From VBDM01 sp041496705 (GTDB lineage: Bacteria > Pseudomonadota > Gammaproteobacteria > Burkholderiales > SG8-39), in NCBI GenBank assembly GCA_041496705.1, contig JBGQFD010000001.1, positions 1 to 64,000 on the forward strand: DNA of 64,000 bases, read 5' to 3'. Within the stretch, counting starts at the first letter, position 1; every line of letters starts with the position of its first letter. Under the pieces are notes generated by a model that was not told the origin of the DNA, ran no database searches, and was given only the letters and a program-made list of their open reading frames with translations. Shown here one piece after another: positions 43,637 to 51,348 of this stretch. The position numbers and the translations under genes were made by a program.

Positions 43637-44548
43637 TCAGAACTTTCGCAGAACGATGAAATCCGCCAATTCGGAAAGACGGCGCGTCCCCGCGCCCCGC
43701 CCGGAAAGCGCGGCCTGCGCCTGTTGGCGCAGTTCCTCGGCGAGCGCTCTTGCGCGCGCCAGACCGAGCACCGAAACGTAGGTCGGCTTGTGATTGGCGG
43801 CGTCCTTGCCGGCGGTCTTGCCCAGGGTCGCCGTGGAGGATTCTTGGTCGAGGATGTCATCCACCACTTGAAAGGCCAGGCCGATGCAATTCGCGTAACG
43901 ATCGTAACGCGCCAGCTGCTCGGGCCCGGGCGCCTTCGAGCAGCGCGCGCCGAGCGCGACCGACGCCCGGATCAGCGCGCCGGTCTTGTGGATGTGCATA
44001 TGCTCGAGCTCGGGCAGGCTCAGCACCTGCCCCACGCTAGCGAGATCGATCGCCTGGCCGCCCGCCATGCCGCGGCTGCCGCAGGCTGCCGCGAATATCT
44101 TGATCATCTCGATCTGCGTGGCGGGATCGTCGGCTAGACGCTGCTCGGTGAGCAGCTGAAACGCCAGCGCCTGCAGGCTGTCGCCTGCCAGCAGGGCGGT
44201 GGCCTCGTCGAACTCGACGTGGCACGTGGGTTTCCCGCGGCGAAGCACGTCGTTGTCCATGCAAGGGAGGTCATCGTGGACGAGCGAATAGGCATGAACG
44301 CACTCGACGGCGCAGGCCACGACTTCGAACCGCAGCGGATCGCCACCGGGATCGCCTGCGACCGCTTCGCCCGCGGCAAACACCAGCAGCGGGCGCACGC
44401 GCTTGCCCCCGCCCAGGACCGCGTAACGCATCGCCTCGTGCAGGCGCTGCGGGGCAATTCTCTCCGAGGGAAGAAAACGTGCCAGAGCAGCTTCGACACG
44501 CGCCTGGACGTTTGCCATCCAGGCGGTAAAGTCATTGTTGGTCGTCAC
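43637..44548 (-). CDS. ispA: Farnesyl diphosphate synthase (polyprenyl synthetase)
   Basis: A 303-residue short-chain prenyltransferase. The first aspartate-rich motif is DDLPCMDND and the second is DDILD, and GGGKRVRPLL binds the pyrophosphate. It condenses DMAPP and IPP to FPP. The GTG at 44548 overlaps the end of xseB by 17 bases; an ATG ten codons in (44518) is an alternative start. The order xseB-ispA-dxs is typical of betaproteobacteria. Confidence 0.96.
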   Translation of the reverse strand: MTTNNDFTAWMANVQARVEAALARFLPSERIAPQRLHEAMRYAVLGGGKRVRPLLVFAAGEAVAGDPGGDPLRFEVVACAVECVHAYSLVHDDLPCMDNDVLRRGKPTCHVEFDEATALLAGDSLQALAFQLLTEQRLADDPATQIEMIKIFAAACGSRGMAGGQAIDLASVGQVLSLPELEHMHIHKTGALIRASVALGARCSKAPGPEQLARYDRYANCIGLAFQVVDDILDQESSTATLGKTAGKDAANHKPTYVSVLGLARARALAEELRQQAQAALSGRGAGTRRLSELADFIVLRKF

Positions 44549-44771
44549 CGGGGAAGTTTTTCAAGGTGTTTTCTTCGAGCACCTTGACTTGCTGTTGCGC
44601 GCGGGCGAGGACTCCCTGGCAGTGCTGGGCCAGCTCCAGGCCGCGCTTGTGGGCGGCGAGGGACTGCTCGAGCGTGAGCTTCCCCGACTCCATGCTGGCA
44701 ACGATCTTCTCCAGTTCGGCAAGAGCGGCCTCAAAGCTCTCGGGCTGTTCGGGCTTGGCAGGTTTGGACAT
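44532..44771 (-). CDS. xseB: Exodeoxyribonuclease VII small subunit
   Basis: A 79-residue subunit with the XseB pattern: SFEAALAELEKIVASMESGK, LTLEQSLAAHKRGLELAQHC and QGVLARAQQQVKVLEE. It partners XseA in degrading single-stranded DNA. The ATG at 44771 gives the usual length. It overlaps ispA by 17 bases. xseA is not in the window. Confidence 0.96.
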   Translation of the reverse strand: MSKPAKPEQPESFEAALAELEKIVASMESGKLTLEQSLAAHKRGLELAQHCQGVLARAQQQVKVLEENTLKNFPGDDQQ

Positions 44772-44960
44772 GGGTCGCGACGCTGCCCACTCGGGACACG
44801 CCGTTCTGGAAAAGGGCAAAAATAGCCTATGGGGGAGGCAGGGTCAAATTGATCTCTGAAAAAAGCTCTTCCTGAAAGGAAAAATCGCTGGAAGGCGAGG
44901 GGAAAAGGGGCTAGAATCGCGCGCATTTTAATTGATTGCCATCGGGAGTTCTCACCCAAT

Positions 44961-46064
44961 ATGTCCGACCTGCCCAGTTCACGGAAGCTGAATCCAAATA
45001 CCTCACAGCTTCCCGTGTCGTGGTATCTGGAGCCACGCGTCTTCGAACTGGAGCAAGAGCTGCTGTTCGCCACCGGCCCCGGCTACGTCGGCCACGAGCT
45101 GATGGTGCCCAACCCGGGCGACTACCACGTGCTTGACTGGATGAATCGCGGCAAGGTGCTGGTGCGCAACACCAACGGCATCGAACTCCTCTCGAACGTC
45201 TGCCGGCACCGGCAGTCGACGTTGCTGCAGGGGCGCGGTAACGCGACCAATATCGTATGCCCGCTGCATCGCTGGACCTACGACATGCAGGGCGAGCTCC
45301 TCGGCGCCCCGCATTTCCCCGACAATCCCTGCCTGAATCTGGGTAGCAGCAAGCTGCAGAACTGGCGCGGTCTGCTGTTCTCCGGTAAGCGCGACGTCGG
45401 CCGCGACCTCGCCGGGCTTTCGCTCGCCGACCAGTTCGATTTCTCCGGCTACCTGCTGGACCATGTCGAAACGATGGAACTCGATCAGAACTGGAAGACC
45501 TTCATCGAGGTGTATCTCGAGGACTACCACGTCGTGCCGTTCCATCCCGGGCTCGGAAATTTTGTCACCTGCGACGATCTCAAGTGGGAACTGAACGACG
45601 CCTGGTCGGCGCAGACGGTGGGCGTCAAGGACGGCTTCGCCAAGCCCGGCACCCCCGCGTACGCCAAGTGGCACCAGGCGCTGATGCGATTCCTCGATGG
45701 CCGTGTGCCCAGGCAGGGCGCCATCTGGTTCCTCTACTACCCCAACGTGATGATCGAGTGGTACCCGCATGTGCTCGTCGTCAGCACCCTGTTGCCGCGC
45801 TCGCCGGCGCTCACCACCAACGTCGTCGAGTTCTACTACCCCGAGGAGATCGTGCACTTCGAGCGGGAATTCATCGAGGCCGAGCGCACCGCCTACATGG
45901 AAACCGCGATCGAAGACGACGAGATCGCCAAGCTCATGGATCGCGGTCGCCGCGCGCTCTACGAGCGTGGGGACAACGAAGTCGGGCCGTACCAGTCGCC
46001 CATGGAAGACGGCATGATGCATTTCCACGAGTACATCCGCCGGGGCCTCGCCGGAAACGCGTAG
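44961..46064 (+). CDS. Rieske-type aromatic ring-hydroxylating oxygenase, alpha subunit-like
   Basis: A 367-residue Rieske non-heme iron oxygenase. The [2Fe-2S] ligands are Cys81, His83, Cys100 and His103 (CRHRQS...CPLHRWTYD). The mononuclear iron site is in VYLEDYHVVPFHPGL (His190, His195). No reductase, ferredoxin or beta subunit lies nearby, so the electron donor and substrate are unknown. A TAGAAT -10-like box is at 44912-44917. It is divergent from xseB. Confidence 0.9.
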   Translation: MSDLPSSRKLNPNTSQLPVSWYLEPRVFELEQELLFATGPGYVGHELMVPNPGDYHVLDWMNRGKVLVRNTNGIELLSNVCRHRQSTLLQGRGNATNIVCPLHRWTYDMQGELLGAPHFPDNPCLNLGSSKLQNWRGLLFSGKRDVGRDLAGLSLADQFDFSGYLLDHVETMELDQNWKTFIEVYLEDYHVVPFHPGLGNFVTCDDLKWELNDAWSAQTVGVKDGFAKPGTPAYAKWHQALMRFLDGRVPRQGAIWFLYYPNVMIEWYPHVLVVSTLLPRSPALTTNVVEFYYPEEIVHFEREFIEAERTAYMETAIEDDEIAKLMDRGRRALYERGDNEVGPYQSPMEDGMMHFHEYIRRGLAGNA

Positions 46065-46113
46065 GAAGCGGCCGTCCTTCCGGACCCGCCTGTCCCGCGG
46101 TTAAGATAGCGCC

Positions 46114-46971
46114 ATGATCCTGATGGCGCTCGCCGAAACCGAGATCCTCGCGCAACACTTGGACGATCCCGACTGGGTGGTGTTCGATTGCCGCCACGAC
46201 CTTGCCGATCCGGGTCGCGGGCGCGCCGACTTCCTGAAATCGCACGTCCCGGGAGCGCGCTTCGCGCACTTGGACGACGACCTGTCCGGGCCCCGCAACG
46301 GGAAAAACGGACGCCATCCCCTCCCCAATCCCTCCGTGCTTGCGGAAAGACTCGGGCGGGCGGGCGTCGATTCGGGCAAGCAGGTCGTCGCTTACGATGC
46401 GCAAGGGGGCCTGTTCGCGGCCAAGTTATGGTGGCTGCTGCGCTGGCTCGGGCACCTTCCGGTCGCGGTGCTCGACGGCGGCTGGAACCAGTGGACTGCC
46501 GAAGGGCGTCCGCAGACCGCGGACGTGTCTGCGCCGCGGGCGGCGCAGTTTTCCGGGCAAGCCGACGATAGCTGGGTGGACGCGCAATTCGTGCTTGGCA
46601 GCCTCGGCGAGCCCGGCAGCGTGCTTCTCGATGCCCGAGCGCCCGACCGCTTCCGCGGCGAGAACGAAACACTCGACCCGGTGGGCGGGCGCATTCCGGG
46701 TGCGCGCAACCGCTTTTTCCGGGACAACCTGGATGCGAAGGGTTGTTTCAAGCCTCCGCAGATGCTCGCGGCAGAACTCTCCGCGGCGCTCGGGGGTGCG
46801 CGCCCGGAGCGCAGCGTGCACTATTGCGGCTCGGGCGTTTCGGCCGCGCACAATCTCCTGGCGATGGAAATCGCCGGCTTGCGCGGCGCCCGCCTCTACC
46901 CGGGCTCCTGGAGCGAATGGTGCGCCGACTCTTCGCGACCCGTGGCGGCGGGTGAGCCGCAACCGGGCTGA
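46114..46971 (+). CDS. Sulfurtransferase (mercaptopyruvate sulfurtransferase/rhodanese, two-domain)
   Basis: A 285-residue tandem rhodanese. The N-terminal domain contains WVVFDCRHDLADPGRGRADF and the second domain the active loop HYCGSGVSA (Cys238). The CGSGVS loop is of the 3-mercaptopyruvate sulfurtransferase type, as opposed to the CRKGVT loop of thiosulfate rhodaneses. Start codons exist at 46114 and 46123. A TAAGAT -10-like box is at 46102-46107. It precedes the DUF2784 gene by ten bases. Confidence 0.92.
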   Translation: MILMALAETEILAQHLDDPDWVVFDCRHDLADPGRGRADFLKSHVPGARFAHLDDDLSGPRNGKNGRHPLPNPSVLAERLGRAGVDSGKQVVAYDAQGGLFAAKLWWLLRWLGHLPVAVLDGGWNQWTAEGRPQTADVSAPRAAQFSGQADDSWVDAQFVLGSLGEPGSVLLDARAPDRFRGENETLDPVGGRIPGARNRFFRDNLDAKGCFKPPQMLAAELSAALGGARPERSVHYCGSGVSAAHNLLAMEIAGLRGARLYPGSWSEWCADSSRPVAAGEPQPG

Positions 46972-46981
46972 TGAGTCACCC

Positions 46982-47368
46982 ATGGCGCTCGGATGGCTTG
47001 CCGACTCGATCCTCGTCCTTCACGTCTTGTTCGTGTTGTTCGTCGTGGGTGGCCTTGCCTTGATTCTCGCCGGGGCGCGACGCTGGAGCTGGATCCGCAA
47101 CCGGGCGTTCCGCACGCTGCATCTTACGGCGATCGCCTTCGTCGCGATCGAAGCTCTCCTCGGCATCACCTGCCCGCTGACGCGCTGGGAAGACCTGCTG
47201 CGAGCCACCCGACCCGAAGAGCGCAGTTTCATCGGAAGGTGGCTTGCGCGCTTTCTCTACTACGATTTCCCGGAATGGGTCTTTGCCTCGGCCTATTTCG
47301 CCTTCGCTCTAACGGTCGCCTGGGCCTGGCGCGCGATTCCGCCGCATTCAAGGCGGGCGCCACCATGA
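46982..47368 (+). CDS. DUF2784 membrane protein
   Basis: A 128-residue protein with three or four membrane helices (LADSILVLHVLFVLFVVGGL, LHLTAIAFVAIEALLG, WVFASAYFAFALTVAWAW) and the conserved CPLTRWED motif of DUF2784. Function unknown. It sits between the sulfurtransferase and thyA on the same strand, 22 bases before thyA. Confidence 0.85.
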   Translation: MALGWLADSILVLHVLFVLFVVGGLALILAGARRWSWIRNRAFRTLHLTAIAFVAIEALLGITCPLTRWEDLLRATRPEERSFIGRWLARFLYYDFPEWVFASAYFAFALTVAWAWRAIPPHSRRAPP

Positions 47369-47390
47369 ACGCTGAATTGCACGGACTACG

Positions 47391-48185
47391 ATGAAGCAGT
47401 ACCTGGATCTCATGCGCCACGTGCTGGAGCACGGGGCGAAAAAGACCGATCGCACCGGGACCGGTACGTTGTCCACGTTCGGCTGGCAGATGCGCTTCGA
47501 CCTGCGGCAGGGTTTTCCTCTGCTCACCACCAAGAAAATCCACCTCAAGTCGATCGTCTACGAGCTGCTTTGGTTCCTGCGGGGCGACACCAACGTGCGC
47601 TGGCTGCAGGAGCGCGGCGTAAGCATCTGGGACGAGTGGGCAGACGAGCGCGGCGAACTCGGCCCCGTGTACGGCTCGCAGTGGCGCAGCTGGCCGTCAG
47701 CCGGCGGCGGCTCGATCGACCAGATCGCGCAGGTCTTGAAATCGATCCGCGAGCGCCCCGACTCGCGCCGCCATGTCGTCACCGCCTGGAATCCGGCCGA
47801 GATCGACCGCATGAAGCTGCCGCCGTGCCACGCGCTCTTCCAGTTCTACGTCGCCGAGGGCGAGCTCTCCTGCCAGCTCTATCAGCGCAGCGCCGATATC
47901 TTCCTCGGCGTGCCGTTCAACATCGCCTCGTACGCGCTGCTTACCCTGATGACCGCGCGGGTCACGGGCTTGAAAGCCGGCGAATTCGTCCACGTCCTGG
48001 GCGACGCGCATCTGTACCTCAACCATCTCGACCAGGCGAAGGAGCAGCTGTCGCGCACACCCAGGCCGCTGCCGCGCATGCGGCTCGACCCGGCTGCGAC
48101 CGACATCTTCGGCTTTCGCTACGAGGATTTCACCCTGGAAGGCTACGATCCGCACCCGGCGATCAAGGCACCGATCGCAGTCTAG
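47391..48185 (+). CDS. thyA: Thymidylate synthase
   Basis: A 264-residue ThyA that methylates dUMP using methylene-THF. The catalytic cysteine is Cys146 in LPPCHALFQFYV, the same number as in E. coli, and RTGTGTLSTFGWQMRFDL plus the DLGPVYG-like block GELGPVYGSQWRSW are present. Dihydrofolate produced is recycled by folA at 54.8 kb. Its stop shares the palindrome CTAG with the convergent gene's stop. Confidence 0.98.
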   Translation: MKQYLDLMRHVLEHGAKKTDRTGTGTLSTFGWQMRFDLRQGFPLLTTKKIHLKSIVYELLWFLRGDTNVRWLQERGVSIWDEWADERGELGPVYGSQWRSWPSAGGGSIDQIAQVLKSIRERPDSRRHVVTAWNPAEIDRMKLPPCHALFQFYVAEGELSCQLYQRSADIFLGVPFNIASYALLTLMTARVTGLKAGEFVHVLGDAHLYLNHLDQAKEQLSRTPRPLPRMRLDPAATDIFGFRYEDFTLEGYDPHPAIKAPIAV

Positions 48186-49171
48186 CCGGCTCGAGCCGCG
48201 TCGGCGGCGGGGCGGCGCAGTAAGGCCGCAGGCGCAACCGGCATGCCTGCCTGAGGAATGCCGGCCGGCCCGGACGCACCATCGATCGGAACGCCGAGCA
48301 AGACCCGGTGCGTTTCCTTTCCGGCGGCATCGCGGTAGACCAGCTCATTCGTGTCGAACTCGTATTCCGGATGTCGCTGGTCGTTCCACTCGTTCAGGAA
48401 GTACGTGTAGAAGGGCACGAACAGTCCGTTGCGTGGCTCGCGGTGCTGGAGCGCGAAGACGTACTCGGGCTGTTGGCTGACCTGGAATCCGCTGTGGCAG
48501 TGCTGCACCCAGACGTGGTCGCCGAGCACGACCACCTTCCAGAAAGGCTCCTCCTCGTAGAACTTGAGTTTCACCTGCTTTCCCAGCCTGCGCAGCCCGG
48601 AGAGGTACGCGATGCTCGCCTCGATCTCGGTTTGCAGGGTGAGCACGGTGATGTCCGGCGGCAGGGAGTCAGCACGCCGGCGCATGTGCATCCCCACCGG
48701 GCTGAGCAGCATCACCCTTACTTCGTAGGCTTTCTCCAACGTTCCACGCAGCAGACTTTCGTCCGAGACGAAGGTGTCGTAGCCGGTCAGCGTCAGGACG
48801 AACGCGTCACGTGCTGCCGGAAGCTGCTTCACCAGGACGCGCTCACGCCAGCGCGTCAGCCATCCGCGTCCGCCGTTCCGTGCGTAGACGAGGGATGCAA
48901 GCCGCGCGATCCGCACTTTCTGCCGGCCGTCCCAGGCGATCTTGGCGAGATTGAAGAGCAGCGCGAGTATTGAGGCAAGGCCGATCTCGCTGGCGAGCAG
49001 AAAACTGGCGTTGCTTTCGACCTTCGGCCACCACTGATTCAGGATGTAGCTTGCGCCTTGCGGCAGCGAGAAGGCGACGGCAACCGCAAGCAGGGTCATG
49101 AGGCCGTGCGAGAGGATCTGTTTCAGGCTGACCCACAGGCTGTGCGCCTGTATTCCCTGGTGCATCTGCAT
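48182..49171 (-). CDS. Membrane protein with a C-terminal cytoplasmic domain, unknown function
   Basis: A 329-residue protein with two N-terminal membrane helices (LKQILSHGLMTLLAVAVAFS and a second at about 55-80) and a large soluble domain. That domain (VLTLTGYDTFVSDESLLRGT, VRVMLLSPVGMHMRRRAD, VVVLGDHVWVQHCHSG) is vaguely like the phospholipase-D/HKD fold, but I see no full HxK motif. The ATG at 49171 overlaps the preceding stop (TGATG), and an alternative GTG lies at 49183. It is the third gene after the PA2779 and PA2778 homologues. Function not known. Confidence 0.72.
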   Translation of the reverse strand: MQMHQGIQAHSLWVSLKQILSHGLMTLLAVAVAFSLPQGASYILNQWWPKVESNASFLLASEIGLASILALLFNLAKIAWDGRQKVRIARLASLVYARNGGRGWLTRWRERVLVKQLPAARDAFVLTLTGYDTFVSDESLLRGTLEKAYEVRVMLLSPVGMHMRRRADSLPPDITVLTLQTEIEASIAYLSGLRRLGKQVKLKFYEEEPFWKVVVLGDHVWVQHCHSGFQVSQQPEYVFALQHREPRNGLFVPFYTYFLNEWNDQRHPEYEFDTNELVYRDAAGKETHRVLLGVPIDGASGPAGIPQAGMPVAPAALLRRPAADAARAG

Positions 49172-50160
49172 CAACGCTGCCACGCCCGTTCGGTCCTGCC
49201 CGCACGCGCGGCAACCGCGTGCAGGGTGCGAGTCGCCGTATCCTCGAGCGGCCCGCCGAGACTCACGGCTATTTGTGCTTCTGCCAGTGCCTCCTCATAG
49301 CGATCGAGGTCGGCGAGCGTCTGCGCAAGGTTATTGTGCGCGGCGGCCGACCGGGGGTGAGTGAGGGTCGCCCGGCGGAAAGCCCGCTCTGCAGTCTCGA
49401 AGTCGCCCTGGACGTAAGCGGTGTTTCCCAGACCGAGGAGCGCCACGAGGTTTTCCGGCGCGCGTCTCAAGACGCTGTCGTAAGCGGTCCGCGCGGGCTC
49501 CGGCTGACCGCCTTTTTCGAGCTTCATGACGGCGCCCAGATAATCCGGAACGGCTAGGCTGGCTGGCAAGCGCTGCGGAGGCAGCGCGAGCATCGCCCAG
49601 CGACCGCCGCCCTTCCACGTGCGTTCGAAGGAATCGAACGTCATCTCGACCCTGCGCTTGCTCCCCGAGCGCAGCACGATGCGCCCGGCGTCCAAGTCAT
49701 AGCCGACCGCCACTGCGTAGTGCCAGGCGGGTTTCCAGTCGAAAGCGAGGTTCTGCAGGACGACAACCGGGGTGCCGGCCGCGATCTCGGCGAGCAAGTC
49801 CGGGAGGTTCGGTTTCAACTCGACTGCAACGAAGCCGTTGCGGCGCGCTGCGGCGAGCATTTCCACCTGGAGGCTGCCGTGTCTGCCTGGAACATAGACC
49901 TGCGGCCGCAACGTCTCCGGCTCGACCGGATTGCCGCCGGCACCGAGCACCATCGCCAAGGCGGCCGGGCCGCACTGGTACTCGTCCTGCGCGTAGAACG
50001 GAACGCCGTCGAGTTCGACGCGTTGCGGAATTTGCTCGAGCCCGTCTTGCGCGACCGCCTGGAGCCGCGGTGCGGCGCAGCCTGCAAGCGATATCAGCAC
50101 GAAGCCCAGCGCCAGAAAGCGGCGGGCGCTACGCCGGCACGGCGAGGAGCGATCGCTCAC
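49171..50160 (-). CDS. PA2778-family cysteine peptidase lipoprotein with TPR repeats
   Basis: A 329-residue protein. A lipobox signal (LGFVLISLAGC, Cys28) is followed by a C39-like papain-fold domain with Cys63 (YQCGPAALAMVL) and His147 (AWHYAVAVGYD). Residues about 210-310 are TPR repeats (ALLGLGNTAYVQGDFETAER). The family is named after P. aeruginosa PA2778 and its function is unknown. The start is a GTG overlapping the PA2779-type stop (GTGA). Downstream comes the membrane protein, overlapping by one base. Confidence 0.88.
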   Translation of the reverse strand: MSDRSSPCRRSARRFLALGFVLISLAGCAAPRLQAVAQDGLEQIPQRVELDGVPFYAQDEYQCGPAALAMVLGAGGNPVEPETLRPQVYVPGRHGSLQVEMLAAARRNGFVAVELKPNLPDLLAEIAAGTPVVVLQNLAFDWKPAWHYAVAVGYDLDAGRIVLRSGSKRRVEMTFDSFERTWKGGGRWAMLALPPQRLPASLAVPDYLGAVMKLEKGGQPEPARTAYDSVLRRAPENLVALLGLGNTAYVQGDFETAERAFRRATLTHPRSAAAHNNLAQTLADLDRYEEALAEAQIAVSLGGPLEDTATRTLHAVAARAGRTERAWQR

Positions 50161-50564
50161 TTGGCCGTGCGGGTGAAGCTAAACACTTTGGTGAACCCCA
50201 GTATGTCGGTCACCAGGAGAATGACGAACGCCAGGAACCCGACCAAGAGGGCGGCCGAGATCGCATCGCCGCCTGCGGGAAGCGCGTCCAGGCGCGCGGC
50301 AACGCGCTCGATTTCGTCATCGCTCAGGGCGTCCACCCGGGCCTTCGCGTCCGAGGCGCTGACGCCATGGCGCTCCAGCCCGGCACGGACGTCGTCGCGC
50401 GCGAGAAGGGTCGCAATTCGTTCGCGCGCGCTGGCGCGCAGCGGCTGTACGGTGTCCGCCTCATCGGTCGCGACCAGTTCCGCGTGAGCCACCGGAACCG
50501 GCAGGCCGAAGCAGAACATGCTGACGACGAGCACGCGCGCGACGCTCCTGTAGACGCTCTTCAT
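50157..50564 (-). CDS. PA2779-family protein
   Basis: A 135-residue protein with a Sec signal (SVARVLVVSMFCFGLPVPVAHA), a helical region with the motif ARERIATLLARDDVRAGLER, and a C-terminal membrane helix (SAALLVGFLAFVILLVTDIL). It is the usual partner of the PA2778-type peptidase, with which it overlaps by four bases. The ATG has an AGGAGAG ribosome site. Function unknown. Confidence 0.88.
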   Translation of the reverse strand: MKSVYRSVARVLVVSMFCFGLPVPVAHAELVATDEADTVQPLRASARERIATLLARDDVRAGLERHGVSASDAKARVDALSDDEIERVAARLDALPAGGDAISAALLVGFLAFVILLVTDILGFTKVFSFTRTAK

Positions 50565-50606
50565 GTTGTTCTCTCCTGGGTTGAATCGTTCGTGGGTAGC
50601 GGAATC

Positions 50607-51089
50607 TTACCCCCGCACGAGCTTTCCCTCGACCACGCGCACCTTGTCGCCGACGGCGAACGCGGGAGGGCTTGAGAGCGACACGGTGCGAAACGACCCG
50701 TCGTCCATGCGCACCGTAACGCGGTAGGCGTGGCGCTTCTTCACCCCCGGCTCGCCCGTGGCAAAGGCACCCCCAGCGAAACCCAGGATCGTCGTGGAGC
50801 GACCCGCCTCCGCATCACCGCGCCGTCCGCCGGCTTGCAGTCCTGCGGGAGCCCCGGCATCGGCGCCGTTTTCTGCAGACTCGTCTCGAACTTCGAGAAT
50901 CCGGATCGATACAACCCCGCCACAAATCGCGCAACTACCGGCCCGAGCCGTCACGGCCGCCGGCGCTACCGCCCCCGGCCGAACCCCGGGGTGTCCGCTG
51001 AGCATCTCGATCGCCAAGCCGAGCAGGGCTGCGCCGGCCGCGATTGCTGCCAGCGGGCCGATCCAGGCCCAGGACGTTCTAGCGCTCAT
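50607..51089 (-). CDS. SlyB-like C-terminal domain protein with N-terminal membrane anchor
   Basis: A 160-residue protein. A single membrane helix (residues about 5-27) replaces the lipobox and glycine-zipper of SlyB/Pcp lipoproteins. The part after it has GSCAICGGVVSIRILEVRDE, then a low-complexity linker, then YRVTVRMDDGSFRTVSLSS and FAVGDKVRVVEG, which match the C-terminal part of glycine-zipper outer-membrane proteins. The ATG at 51089 was chosen because it lies at the natural start of the anchor. Function unknown. Confidence 0.72.
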   Translation of the reverse strand: MSARTSWAWIGPLAAIAAGAALLGLAIEMLSGHPGVRPGAVAPAAVTARAGSCAICGGVVSIRILEVRDESAENGADAGAPAGLQAGGRRGDAEAGRSTTILGFAGGAFATGEPGVKKRHAYRVTVRMDDGSFRTVSLSSPPAFAVGDKVRVVEGKLVRG

Positions 51090-51316
51090 GAATAGCTTCT
51101 CCCTCGGGACGCGTACGCGCCTGGACGAGTTTCCGGCGCGACAGAATCGTGCAATTCCGGCAGGACACGGCAAGCACCGTGCCAGAGAGTACTTGAACAG
51201 TCGCTTCAGATAGTTATGCGGGAAATCGAGACGCGCACCGAGCCCGAAGTGTCACCTGAGGACGACGCCCGCTTGAGCGCAACCGAGAATCAAGCTGAAT
51301 CGAAAAGGATTTGCCC

Positions 51317-51334
51317 TGTCGCCCCGGGGCGACA
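51317..51334 (-). terminator. Palindromic hairpin after glrR, possible terminator
   Basis: A perfect 18-base palindrome (TGTCGCCCC/GGGGCGACA), extended on both sides by GCCC and GGGC with a bulge, lies 15 bases after the glrR stop on the minus strand. The bases behind it (AAATCCTTTTCG) contain only a short T run, so termination may be weak or it may be an operator. The 51090-51348 interval holds nothing else I can support. Confidence 0.6.
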
Positions 51335-51348
51335 CGGGGCACGCGCGT

